Origin: Paraburkholderia bryophila
GTDB lineage: Bacteria > Pseudomonadota > Gammaproteobacteria > Burkholderiales > Burkholderiaceae
Direction of reading: 5' to 3'
Assembly: GCF_003269035.1 (NCBI RefSeq)
Contig: NZ_QLTK01000004.1
Location: 186,001 to 250,000 of the forward strand
DNA: 64,000 bases
Shown here: one piece after another, positions 36,658 through 45,025 of the stretch
How positions within the stretch are numbered: the first letter of the stretch is position 1
How the letters are laid out: the number at the start of each line of letters is the position of its first letter
The notes under the pieces: model-generated
Seen by the model: the letters and a program-made list of their open reading frames with translations, nothing else
Told to the model about the DNA's origin: nothing
Databases searched by the model: none
Translations under genes and position numbers: made by a program

Positions 36658-37269
36658 ATGTCCGCACCCACGCTTCGCTACCTCCTCGGCGCCACTACGC
36701 CTACTTCGCTCCTCGCCCACACCACCGCATTACTGGCGATCGATTTCCAGAACGAGTACTTCACCGGCTCACTGCCTATTCCAAACGGCGCGGCAGCCTT
36801 GCAGCACGCACGCGCGCTCGTCGACCACGCCGACCGATACGGCTGGCGCGTGGTTCACGTGCAGCACGTCGCGCCCGCCGATTCCCCGCTGTTCGCCGTC
36901 GGCAGTCAGCACGCCGAGATTCACGCCGACATGCAAGCTGCGCCCTGCCATCGCGTGATCACGAAAAACACAGTCAGCGTCTTTGCAAGCACGGATCTCG
37001 CGCAAACGCTAAAAACCGACGGCATCACGCACCTCGTCATTTGCGGCCTCATGACGCACGCCTGCGTAGCCGGCGCCGCGCGAGACGCCGTGCCGGCCGG
37101 CTTCGAAGTCATCGTGGCCGCCGATGCTTGCGCGACGCGCGACATCGCCGTCGATCACGAACTGCGCGTCGGACACGACACATTGCACCGATCAGCCCTG
37201 GCCGAAATCGCGGATACCTTCGGTTCGGTAATGAGCACGCGTGACGTCCTGGCGCTGGCCGTCCAATAA
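36658..37269 (+). CDS. Isochorismatase-family cysteine hydrolase
   Basis: 203 residues. The three catalytic residues of the family are visible: Asp near 30 (LAIDFQNEYF), Lys near 101 (VITKNTVSVF) and Cys near 134 (CGLMTHACVAGAARDA). They hydrolyse isochorismate-like esters or amides such as nicotinamide or N-carbamoyl substrates. Here the substrate is not known. The start ATG is preceded by AAAGGAAT. The gene is under a 14-bp palindrome and next to a LysR regulator gene 285 bp downstream, which may control it. Confidence 0.9.
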   Translation: MSAPTLRYLLGATTPTSLLAHTTALLAIDFQNEYFTGSLPIPNGAAALQHARALVDHADRYGWRVVHVQHVAPADSPLFAVGSQHAEIHADMQAAPCHRVITKNTVSVFASTDLAQTLKTDGITHLVICGLMTHACVAGAARDAVPAGFEVIVAADACATRDIAVDHELRVGHDTLHRSALAEIADTFGSVMSTRDVLALAVQ

Positions 37270-37554
37270 TCACGTCGTTACGCAGACGACCGTCGCCCCA
37301 GACGGGATTTCAGCTCGTGATAGGATCGGCCGCCGCGGCATCATGCGTGGCGGCCGTGTGCCGCCGTGTGCCACCGTGTCCGCCGAGGTAGAGATCGAGC
37401 GGAACGCACAGCACGGTTCAGGCGCAAAGAGACGGCCGGCGCAGTGAATAGCGAGTTCGAGCGCACTTCATCGATCGCGCGCTGAGCATTGCGGCGGACA
37501 ACGTTCCCGATACACCCATCGCGGTCAATCCCGACATCGCCAACCTCATCGCCC

Positions 37555-38445
37555 ATGGACCAGTTGCTTGCAATGCGCGCTTTCCGCTTCATCGTCGAAG
37601 CGCAGGGTTTCTCGGCCGCCGCCGAGCGGCTCGACACGACGCATTCGCGCGTCTCGCGTCAATTGAAGCAGCTCGAGACCGCGCTCGGCGTTCAGCTACT
37701 CAACCGCAACACGCGGCGCTTCACACTCACCGCCGCGGGCGAACGCTACTACAAGGCAAGCGTCGACATTCTCGAACGAGTGGAAGCGGCGGCGCAGGCC
37801 ATGGCGAACGAACAGGACAACGCAGCAGGCCTGCTGCGCGTCAGCGTGCCGCTGGCGATCGGCACGCTCGAACTCACGGATTGGCTGCCCGATTTCCAGC
37901 AGCGTTTTCCCGACATCCAGCTCGAGTTGTCGTGCAGCGATCAGTTCGTCGATCTGGTCGCGGAGGGCTTCGACGTCGCGCTTCGCATCAGCGGCCCGCT
38001 GGCCGATACGACGCTGGTGGCGAAGAGCTTGACGGTGTCCGAGGTGGTGCTCGTCGCGTCGCCCGCCTATCTGGCGCACCATGGACTGCCGCAGACCGCT
38101 CAGCAACTCGCCGAACACGAGCTACTGACCTTCACCGGCGCGCTCGACGTCGACGAATGGCTGCTGATATCCGCACAAGGCGCATCGACGCGCGTCGCGC
38201 CGCGCAGCCGACTGAAGACCGACACCATCACCGCGCTCCATGCGGCGGCACTGGCCGGAGCGGGCATCGCCGCCTTCACGCGGCAGACGGTTCAGACGGA
38301 CCTGACGAGCGGCCGTCTGGTTCAGATCCTGCCCGGCTGCACGCTCGGCAGCCGGCATTACTACGCGCTGTATCCGCAAACGCGTTACGTGGCGCCGAAG
38401 GTGCGGGCTTTCGTCGACCACATGGCCGGGCACTATCGCGGGTAA
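37555..38445 (+). CDS. LysR-type transcriptional regulator
   Basis: 296 residues. The N-terminal winged helix (MDQLLAMRAFRFIVEAQGFSAAAERLDTTHSRVSRQLKQLETALGVQLLNRNTRR) is the CrgA/AaeR-group type of LysR DNA-binding domain. A two-lobed effector domain follows (LRVSVPLAIGTLELTDWLPDFQQRFPDIQLELSCS). The start at 37555 is chosen at MDQLLAMRAF; an upstream ATG adds 22 unrelated residues. Neighbour of the cysteine hydrolase gene. Effector unknown. Confidence 0.9.
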   Translation: MDQLLAMRAFRFIVEAQGFSAAAERLDTTHSRVSRQLKQLETALGVQLLNRNTRRFTLTAAGERYYKASVDILERVEAAAQAMANEQDNAAGLLRVSVPLAIGTLELTDWLPDFQQRFPDIQLELSCSDQFVDLVAEGFDVALRISGPLADTTLVAKSLTVSEVVLVASPAYLAHHGLPQTAQQLAEHELLTFTGALDVDEWLLISAQGASTRVAPRSRLKTDTITALHAAALAGAGIAAFTRQTVQTDLTSGRLVQILPGCTLGSRHYYALYPQTRYVAPKVRAFVDHMAGHYRG

Positions 38446-38523
38446 TGAGGCAACGCGGAACAGCCCGGGGCAACCCGGCTTTCCCCCGCAAGGGCATCAG
38501 GAAGCACGGGCCGCCCCACTCCC

Positions 38524-39231
38524 TCACGCAGGCCGCTTCGGAATATCCAGCCCCCGCACCACCGCCGGACGCGCGACAAACGCGGCCAGCACGCGCTTCA
38601 CATTCGCGAAGTCGTCGATGCCGACCAGATCACCCGCCTCATAGAACCCAATCAGATTACGCACCCACGGGAAGGTCACGATATCGGCGATCGAATACGC
38701 GTCGCCGAGAATCCAGTCGCGTCCTTCCAGTTGCTGGTTCAACACGCCGAGCAGCCGCTTCGATTCGGCGACGTAGCGGTCGCGCGGACGCTTGTCCTCG
38801 TACTCCTTGCCGGCGAACTTATGGAAGAAGCCGAGCTGCCCGAACATCGGCCCAATGCCGCCCATCTGGAACATCACCCATTGAATGGCTTCATAGCGAC
38901 CGCCGATGTCCTCCGGAATCAACTTGCCGGCCTTGTCGGCCAGATAGATCAGAATCGCGCCGGACTCGAACAGCGCCAGCGGCCGGCCGCCGGGACCGTT
39001 CGGATCGATGATCGCCGGAATCTTGTTGTTCGGATTGAGCGACAGAAACTCGGGCGTCATCTGATCGTTCGTATCGAAGCGCACGAGATGCGGCTCGTAC
39101 GGCAAACCGATCTCCTCGAGCATGATCGACACTTTGACGCCGTTGGGTGTCGGCAGCGAATAGAGCTGGATCCGGTCCGGATGCTCGGCAGGCCATTTCT
39201 TCGTGATCGGAAAATCGGAGAGATCGGTCAT
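38524..39231 (-). CDS. Glutathione S-transferase, YghU/Nu class
   Basis: 235 residues. The thioredoxin-like N-terminal domain includes IQLYSLPTPNGVKVSIMLEEIGLPYE and the ALFESGAILIYLADKAG cis-Pro/Ser segment; the T-P-N-G motif in place of a tyrosine or serine near the active site is characteristic of Nu-class (YfcG/YghU) disulfide-bond oxidoreductases. The helical domain has ILGDAYSIADIVTFPWV. Such proteins reduce disulfides or peroxides with glutathione. The ATG at 39229-39231 gives the typical N-terminal extension MTDLSDFPITKKWPAE. Confidence 0.9.
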   Translation of the reverse strand: MTDLSDFPITKKWPAEHPDRIQLYSLPTPNGVKVSIMLEEIGLPYEPHLVRFDTNDQMTPEFLSLNPNNKIPAIIDPNGPGGRPLALFESGAILIYLADKAGKLIPEDIGGRYEAIQWVMFQMGGIGPMFGQLGFFHKFAGKEYEDKRPRDRYVAESKRLLGVLNQQLEGRDWILGDAYSIADIVTFPWVRNLIGFYEAGDLVGIDDFANVKRVLAAFVARPAVVRGLDIPKRPA

Positions 39232-39419
39232 GGGACGATGTGAGCCTTGTACGAGAGTTGAGCAACGCAGGAGAGCAAATCGGAGGCGCGAGCCAGTCCG
39301 GGCCCGGAGGCCCGGCATTGAAATCCCGGAACGCGAGACTGCGAATTTGCGCGACCGCCAAATATAAACCGACTCGCCGCAACGCGTGCGGAGCCGCTCA
39401 CTACAGGCTCACCACGCGC

Positions 39420-39641
39420 TCACCACAAGTCCTTGGTCGCCGTGCCGGCGCGCAAGTTATAGCCTTCGCGCCACAGCGCCGCGCCGACCGTCAGCAGCAG
39501 CGTCTTCTGCTCACCGTCGAGTAGCTCCCATGCCGCCGCCAACCAGGAGGCGTAGCTCGCGCAGGTCTGTTCCAGATCGACCGGCGCCTTGCCTTCCAGG
39601 TACTGCCGTTCGAACATCGAAAGCAATTTTTCGGGTGTCAT
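39420..39641 (-). CDS. Small conserved-looking hypothetical protein
   Basis: 73 residues, helical and acidic (MTPEKLLSMFERQYLEGKAPVDLEQTCASYASWLAAAWELLDGEQKTLLLTVGAALWREGY...). Preceded by GACACCCGAAA with no strong ribosome-binding site, yet the composition and full-length helical pattern are those of a small cytosolic protein. No family recognised. It stands between GST and CsbD without overlap. Confidence 0.55.
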   Translation of the reverse strand: MTPEKLLSMFERQYLEGKAPVDLEQTCASYASWLAAAWELLDGEQKTLLLTVGAALWREGYNLRAGTATKDLW

Positions 39642-39794
39642 GGGCGCGATCTCCGGATTGGGTCCCCAAGTCTAATAGCGACACACCACGCGCGGCACGC
39701 TCCCGAGCCTCACTGCGGGTTACTCCCAGGCGAAATCCGCCAACCGCCTACGAGCGACCGGCACCCCAGCCACAACCGGAAACCTGAAACGGAA

Positions 39795-39812
39795 AAGGCG
39801 CCGAAGCGCCTT
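39795..39812 (-). terminator. Terminator of csbD-like gene
   Basis: On the minus strand AAGGCGC-TTCG-GCGCCTT is a 7-bp stem with a stable tetraloop, followed by TTCC. It lies 35 bp after the CsbD stop. Confidence 0.65.
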
Positions 39813-39847
39813 CCCGTTCAATCGACAAATCAGCACAGCAAACCGGA

Positions 39848-40039
39848 TTACGGCGCGTTGCGCTTGGCATTGTCCTTAGCGTCTTCCTTCGCGTCGCCGT
39901 AGGCCTTCTGCACCTTACCCGCGCCTTGTTGCAAGTCGCCCTTCAGTTCCTTGCCGGGGTTGTTGGTCACCTTGCCGACGGCCTCATTGACCTTCCCCTT
40001 GATCTGCTCGCCCACACCCTTTACCTGATCCTTGTTCAT
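39848..40039 (-). CDS. CsbD family stress protein
   Basis: 63 residues: MNKDQVKGVGEQIKGKVNEAVGKVTNN and GKELKGDLQQGAGKVQKAYGDAKEDAKDNAKRN. The 'K-G-x-x-x-x-x-K-G-x-x-x-E-A-x-G' repeats define CsbD, a small lysine- and alanine-rich hydrophilic protein made in stationary phase or under stress. GGAGCC precedes the ATG. It ends at a short terminator. Confidence 0.92.
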   Translation of the reverse strand: MNKDQVKGVGEQIKGKVNEAVGKVTNNPGKELKGDLQQGAGKVQKAYGDAKEDAKDNAKRNAP

Positions 40040-40214
40040 GATCGGCTCCTTAATCTGGAATGCCGGCGCGAGATTACGCCAGTATCCCTATTGAGCAACG
40101 GGTGTGCCCGACGCCGGCAATGCGCGTTTTCGCACGCGGCGAGCTGCCCGAAAAATAATCGCCACAGGTCTAAAGATTCCCGCCCGCCTGCCGTAAAGCT
40201 GCCAAGGAGGTGCC

Positions 40215-40541
40215 ATGGACCGCACATTCATCACGTTGACGGGGTCATCCCAGGCCGCGCTGGTCGACCGGGATATCGCGCACATTTCGCGCGCAATGCG
40301 GCTTTCTTTACACGGCGATCTCGGCGGTCCGATCCTGCCTCCGGCCTATTGGCGCCAGCGTTTATACACGCTGCTCGACACCGGCTACCTCTCCCACGCG
40401 CAACTGTGCGCGGTGGATAGCCTGCTGCTCCAGCTCGACCAGTTCGCGGCCGAACCGCAAATGGCATGGGACACGCTCACACCGGCGGTCGCCGCTTTGT
40501 TCGCGCCGCCTTATCCGGTCGATACCAGTCGCCTCGTTTGA
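40215..40541 (+). CDS. Small hypothetical protein
   Basis: 108 residues (MDRTFITLTGSSQAALVDRDIAHISRAMRLSLHGDLGGPILPPAYWRQRLYTLLDTGYLSHAQLCAVDSLL...). A helical protein with one hydrophobic middle; no membrane span and no family recognised. AAGGAGGT lies seven bases before the ATG, an excellent ribosome-binding site that supports translation. Downstream, a GC-rich hairpin with ACGGCCGCG (40627-40650) may act as terminator. Confidence 0.7.
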   Translation: MDRTFITLTGSSQAALVDRDIAHISRAMRLSLHGDLGGPILPPAYWRQRLYTLLDTGYLSHAQLCAVDSLLLQLDQFAAEPQMAWDTLTPAVAALFAPPYPVDTSRLV

Positions 40542-40832
40542 GGTTGACACCGAGCGCTGCTCAGTTCCAATCCTGCCGCGGCTGAAATTCAGCCCGGCTG
40601 CGTCGTCACGCCCGCCAATAAAAAAACGGCCGCGAACCGCGCCGCGGCCTCAACACGTCGCCACGCAGGGATGTCGCGTCGCTTCGGTAGCGTACACGTC
40701 CAACTGTGACAGCCGCGTTTAGCCAATGCGCGTTGTCGAAGGTCGAAATTTTCTGCCTCTGCTCGCCGGAAATAGGGAAAAAGGGACGACCTTAGGTCAT
40801 AATGTCCGCAAAAATTCCCAGCAAGGACTTCC

Positions 40833-42125
40833 GTGACCCTCGCCGCACCGCTCGAACTGCTCCGGCAGGCGCGCGCCCGCTTCACTCAACGCGAAATCGC
40901 CGCGCACGTCGGCAAAGACATCAAGACGGTGCGCCGCTGGGAACAAGGCGCCACCCCGTGCCCCGCCATGCTGGAGCCGGCCTTGCGCGATCTGCTGCAA
41001 GGCAATGCGCGGCGCGACGCCGGCAGCGCGCGCAAAGCCTCCGGCGCTGCGCCGTTCCGCTTCGTCGATCTGTTTGCGGGCATCGGCGGTATCCGCATGG
41101 GTTTCGAAACACACGGCGGCGAGTGCGTGTTCACGAGCGAGTGGAACGACTTTTCCACCCGGACGTATCGCGAGAACTATCCCGACGGCGCTTCGCATGC
41201 GCTGATCGGCGACATCGTGTCGTTTCCGGCCGAAGACGTGCCGAGCCACGACGTGCTGCTCGGCGGCTTTCCCTGCCAGCCGTTTTCGATCGCCGGCGTC
41301 AGCAAGAAAAACGCGCTGGGGCGGCCGCACGGTTTCAAATGCACGACGCAGGGCACGCTCTTTTTCGACGTCGCGCGCATCATCGCGGCCAAGCGCCCCG
41401 CCGCGTTTTTGCTGGAAAACGTGAAGAACCTGCTGTCGCACGATAAAGGCCGCACGTTCGACGTGATCCTGCAAACCCTGCGCGACGAACTCGGCTACGA
41501 AGTGCATTACCGCGTGATCGACGGTCAGCATTTCACGCCGCAGCATCGGGAGCGGATCATCATCGTCGGCTTTCGCGGCAAGACCTCCTTTTCGTGGGAC
41601 GACCTGCGCCTGCCGGAACACGGCCCGCGGCTCGGCTCGATCCTGCATCGCACCGACGGCGGCGAGCCGGTGCTGCCGTGGGACCACGACCGCTTCTTCG
41701 ATCACACCGCCCAACGCGTCCAGCCGAAGTACACGCTCACCTCGAACCTGTGGACCTATCTGCAGAATTACGCGGAAAAGCACCGCGCGGCGGGCAATGG
41801 TTTCGGTTTCGGCATGGCCTATCCGGATAGCGTCACACGTACGCTGTCGGCGCGTTATCACAAGGACGGCTCCGAGATTCTGGTCCATCAGGGCGAGTCG
41901 CTGCGACCGCGCCGCCTGACGCCACGCGAATGCGCGCGGCTGATGGGTTTTCCCGACACCTTCAGAATCCCCGTCAGCGACACCCAGGCTTACCGGCAGT
42001 TCGGCAACAGCGTCGTCATGCCCGTGATGCGCGAAGTGGCGCGCATCATGCTGCCGCATGTCCAAACCCTGCTCGCCGAGGAGGCGCCCCGTGGTTCGAA
42101 GCAAGCCCTCTCGCTGTACGCCTGA
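40833..42125 (+). CDS. dcm: DNA (cytosine-5-)-methyltransferase, Dcm type, with N-terminal HTH
   Basis: 430 residues. Residues 5-50 form a helix-turn-helix ([31 protein letters not shown]). The methyltransferase follows: motif [19 protein letters not shown] (about 75), motif [14 protein letters not shown] with the catalytic Cys near 150, motif VI LENVKNL, motif [15 protein letters not shown], and motif [11 protein letters not shown]. It converts cytosine to 5-methylcytosine within a specific site, as E. coli Dcm does in CCWGG; the target here is not known. The GTG at 40833 is preceded by AAGGAC and is the start that keeps the HTH. It is followed 51 bp later by vsr, as in E. coli. Confidence 0.93.
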   Translation: MTLAAPLELLRQARARFTQREIAAHVGKDIKTVRRWEQGATPCPAMLEPALRDLLQGNARRDAGSARKASGAAPFRFVDLFAGIGGIRMGFETHGGECVFTSEWNDFSTRTYRENYPDGASHALIGDIVSFPAEDVPSHDVLLGGFPCQPFSIAGVSKKNALGRPHGFKCTTQGTLFFDVARIIAAKRPAAFLLENVKNLLSHDKGRTFDVILQTLRDELGYEVHYRVIDGQHFTPQHRERIIIVGFRGKTSFSWDDLRLPEHGPRLGSILHRTDGGEPVLPWDHDRFFDHTAQRVQPKYTLTSNLWTYLQNYAEKHRAAGNGFGFGMAYPDSVTRTLSARYHKDGSEILVHQGESLRPRRLTPRECARLMGFPDTFRIPVSDTQAYRQFGNSVVMPVMREVARIMLPHVQTLLAEEAPRGSKQALSLYA

Positions 42126-42176
42126 CCGGTCGTTTAAAGCGCCCTGCGGGAAAAACCGGCGCGCTCGCGTCTGACC

Positions 42177-42623
42177 ATGGTCGATATCGTCGATAGCGCG
42201 ACCCGCAGCCGGATGATGTCCGGCATCCGCGGCCGCAATACGAAACCGGAAATCCTGATCCGCAGCCTGCTGCATCGGCAAGGCTTCCGTTTCCGTCTGG
42301 ACGCGCGCGATCTGCCGGGACGTCCCGACATCGTGCTGCCGCGCTATCGCGCCGTGGTGCTGGTACACGGCTGCTTCTGGCATGGCCACGACTGTCGTCT
42401 TTTCAAATGGCCGCAAACCCGGCCCGAGTTCTGGCGCGACAAGATCGGCCGCAATCGCAGCAACGACGACAAGGTGAGCGCGGCCTTGCTAGCCGACGGC
42501 TGGCGCGTCGCGGTGGTGTGGGAATGCGCATTGCGTGGTGCCAATCGCGATATCGCGGGCGTGCTGGAGCGGCTCGTGGCGTGGTTGAAGAGCGACGCGC
42601 CGAGCTTCGAGGAACGCGGCTGA
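42177..42623 (+). CDS. vsr: Very short patch repair endonuclease Vsr
   Basis: 148 residues. The opening DIVDSATRSRMMSGIRGRNTKPEILIRSLL is the Vsr signature, followed by the active-site sequence LPGRPDIVLPRYRAVVLVHGCFWHGHDC (Asp, His and His of the restriction-like fold) and the zinc-binding Cys residues. Vsr nicks at T:G mismatches left by deamination of 5-methylcytosine, in the Dcm recognition context, and starts very-short-patch repair. Its direct location after dcm is the classical arrangement. No cognate restriction enzyme gene is present. Confidence 0.95.
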   Translation: MVDIVDSATRSRMMSGIRGRNTKPEILIRSLLHRQGFRFRLDARDLPGRPDIVLPRYRAVVLVHGCFWHGHDCRLFKWPQTRPEFWRDKIGRNRSNDDKVSAALLADGWRVAVVWECALRGANRDIAGVLERLVAWLKSDAPSFEERG

Positions 42624-42795
42624 AAGCCGCCTGTCGCCTGGCTGGTTCGAGCGAACCCCAGCGCTGCTGGTGATACACTCGATTGGCTAACTCGAGGCCT
42701 CGCCGCGCGTTGTTGCAGCGCTCGCCGCAAGCGCCACGCGGCAGCCGGATCGCCCAGCCCGAGCAGCACAGAACCACTCACTAGGGAGACACATC

Positions 42796-43299
42796 ATGGC
42801 TGATTTCCGTCTCTGGTCCGACGACTTTCCCACCAACGGCTTCATGCCGAAAGCCCACGAGTATCACGACAAAGCGTTCGGCGTGGACGGCGAAAACATC
42901 TCGCCGGTGCTGCACTGGGACGCGCCGCCCGCCGACACTCAAAGCTTCGCGCTCACCGTTCACGATCCCGACGCGCCGACCGGCAGCGGCTTCTGGCATT
43001 GGGTCGTGGTGAACATCCCGGCCGACGCCCGCACGTTGCCGCGCGACGCCGGCAAAGCGGACGGCTCGCTGCTGCCGCAAGGCGCGCTGCAACTACGCAA
43101 CGACTACGGCACGGCCGGCTTCGGCGGCGCCGCGCCGCCGCGGGGTGACCGGGCGCATCGCTACATCTTCCGTCTGCATGCGCTGAAGGTGCCGCATCTG
43201 CCGATCGATGCGGACACCACCAACGCCGTCGCGCGTTTCATGACACATCTCAACGAACTCGATTCGACCACGCACACGGGGCTCTACGAGCTCAAATAA
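42796..43299 (+). CDS. YbhB/YbcL-type PEBP family protein
   Basis: 167 residues. The PEBP fold is shown by SPVLHWDAPPADTQSFALTVHDPDAPTGSGFWHWVVVNIPADA, the D-P-D-A-P motif of the ligand pocket, then LRNDYGTAGFGGAAPPRGDRAHRYIFRLHAL. Bacterial YbhB/YbcL proteins are cytosolic or periplasmic phosphatidylethanolamine-binding-protein homologues (Raf kinase inhibitor-like); no signal peptide is present here. Function in bacteria is not established. The ATG is preceded by AGGGAGAC. Confidence 0.92.
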   Translation: MADFRLWSDDFPTNGFMPKAHEYHDKAFGVDGENISPVLHWDAPPADTQSFALTVHDPDAPTGSGFWHWVVVNIPADARTLPRDAGKADGSLLPQGALQLRNDYGTAGFGGAAPPRGDRAHRYIFRLHALKVPHLPIDADTTNAVARFMTHLNELDSTTHTGLYELK

Positions 43300-43438
43300 C
43301 GCGGAGCACGCGCGGCCGGCGTGCGCTTCGCAGCGCCGGCCACGTAGCGGATCGACCACGGCTTATCCGGCACAGGCGGACAACGCGGATGGCCCGTCGC
43401 GCGGTCGGCGCTCCGTCTCACCCCCACTCGAACAATCG

Positions 43439-44866
43439 ATGCACCCACAACCATCGCGCAAGGACGGCGCAACGCCCGCCCCTTCCACCCCGCTGTCGGA
43501 CGGCACCGAACAGGGCCTGCCGATTCCGCAGCGCTACTGGGCGATGCTGGTGATCGCGCTCGCCCTCACGCTGGCGGTGCTCGACAGCGCGATCGCCAAC
43601 GTCGCGCTGCCGACGATCGCACGCACGCTGCACGCCAGCGCGGCCAGCTCGATCTGGGTCGTCAACGCCTATCAGCTGGCCATCACCATTTCGCTGTTGC
43701 CGCTCGCGTCGCTCGGCGATCGCATCGGCTACCGGCGCATTTATCTGGGCGGGCTGATCCTGTTCACGGTGGCGTCGTTCGGTTGCGCGTTGTCGACCTC
43801 GCTGAACACCCTCGCCCTCGCGCGCGTGGTCCAGGGCTTCGGCGCGGCCGGCGTGATGAGCGTGAATACCGCGCTGGTGCGGATGATCTACCCGCCCGCG
43901 CAACTCGGTCGCGGCGTCGCGATCAATGCGATGGTGGTGGCGGTGTCGTCCGCGCTCGGCCCGACCATCGCCTCCGGCGTGCTCGCCGTGGCGTCGTGGC
44001 CGTGGCTGTTCGCGATCAACGTGCCGATCGGCATCGCCGCGATTGTCGGCGGCTTCAAGGCGCTGCCCATGAACCCCGGCCACGAATCGCCCTACGACTA
44101 CCTGAGCGCCGTGATGAACGCGTTCGTGTTCGGCCTGCTGATCTTCGCCGTCGACGGGCTCGGCCACGGCGAACAGCTCGGCTACGTGCTGATCGAAGCG
44201 CTCGCCGCGGTGGTGATCGGCTACTTCTTCGTGCGCCGTCAGTTGACGCAGCCAGCGCCGTTGCTGCCGATCGATCTCTTGAAAATTCCCGTGTTCGCGC
44301 TGTCGATCGGCACGTCGGTCTGTTCGTTCTGCGCGCAGATGCTGGCCTTCGTGTCGTTGCCGTTTCTGCTGCAGGAGACGTTGGGTTTGTCGCAGGTGGA
44401 AACCGGTCTGCTGATGACGCCATGGCCGGCGGTGATCATCATCGCCGCGCCGATTGCCGGCGTGCTGTCGGACAAGGTGTCGTCGGGCTGGCTGGGCGGC
44501 GTGGGCCTCGCCGCGATGACCGTCGGCCTGCTGCTGCTCGCCACGCTCGGCGCGCATCCGGACGCCATGCAGATCGCGTGGCGTATGGCGTTGTGCGGCG
44601 CGGGCTTCGGCATTTTTCAGTCGCCGAACAATCGCACCATGTTGTCGGCCGCGCCGCGCGAACGCAGCGGCGGCGCGAGCGGCATGCTGGGCACCGCGCG
44701 GCTGACCGGGCAGACGCTCGGCGCGGCGCTGGTCGCTTTGATCTTCGGCATCGCGCCGCAGCATGGACCGACGCTCGCGCTGTATGTGGCCGCGGTTTTT
44801 TCGGCGGTCGCCGCGGTCGTCAGTACGTTGCGGGTCAGGCACCGGATGAGCGCACAACCGGCATGA
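43439..44866 (+). CDS. MFS multidrug exporter, DHA2 (14-TMS) type
   Basis: 475 residues with 14 predicted membrane helices. LAVLDSAIANVALPTIARTL is motif D1 of the DHA2 drug:H+ antiporter family, GDRIGYRRIYLGGL is motif A, and ARVVQGFGAAGVMSVNTALVRMIYP contains motifs B and C-like glycine residues. The first 30 residues are polar. The substrates are likely disinfectants or antibiotics (SmvA/EmrB-like), but specificity is not seen in the sequence. A bidirectional terminator separates it from otsA. Start at ATG 43439, preceded by a weak ribosome-binding site. Confidence 0.9.
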   Translation: MHPQPSRKDGATPAPSTPLSDGTEQGLPIPQRYWAMLVIALALTLAVLDSAIANVALPTIARTLHASAASSIWVVNAYQLAITISLLPLASLGDRIGYRRIYLGGLILFTVASFGCALSTSLNTLALARVVQGFGAAGVMSVNTALVRMIYPPAQLGRGVAINAMVVAVSSALGPTIASGVLAVASWPWLFAINVPIGIAAIVGGFKALPMNPGHESPYDYLSAVMNAFVFGLLIFAVDGLGHGEQLGYVLIEALAAVVIGYFFVRRQLTQPAPLLPIDLLKIPVFALSIGTSVCSFCAQMLAFVSLPFLLQETLGLSQVETGLLMTPWPAVIIIAAPIAGVLSDKVSSGWLGGVGLAAMTVGLLLLATLGAHPDAMQIAWRMALCGAGFGIFQSPNNRTMLSAAPRERSGGASGMLGTARLTGQTLGAALVALIFGIAPQHGPTLALYVAAVFSAVAAVVSTLRVRHRMSAQPA

Positions 44867-44926
44867 GGTTTTGAATCGACGGGTTAAGGCTCGCTCGCGC
44901 TCGGCTAGCCGATGCCGATGCCAATG

Positions 44927-44969
44927 CAGAAAGGGCGCGAATCGCACCATGCGATTCGCGCCCTTTCTG
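44927..44969. terminator. Bidirectional terminator between the MFS gene and otsA
   Basis: CAGAAAGGGCGCGAATCGCA (44927-44946) is exactly complementary to TGCGATTCGCGCCCTTTCTG (44950-44969), a 20-bp stem around CCA, then TTTTCG. It lies between the two convergent genes and can serve both. Confidence 0.88.
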
Positions 44970-45025
44970 TTTTCGTCGGTCAATCTTGCTAAGACGTGAT
45001 CAGCCCGCGTGCCGTCTCCCGACGG

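Noticed and set aside
40797..42416. A 539-codon minus-strand frame over dcm and vsr
   Set aside because: Antisense to a methyltransferase and an endonuclease with intact motifs.
44927..44969. Insertion-sequence terminal inverted repeat
   Set aside because: A 20-bp hairpin with a 3-base loop between convergent genes is a terminator; no transposase is near.
43418..44983. A 521-codon minus-strand frame opposite the MFS exporter
   Set aside because: Antisense shadow made of Arg/His/Gln-rich sequence; the plus strand has the full 14-helix transporter.
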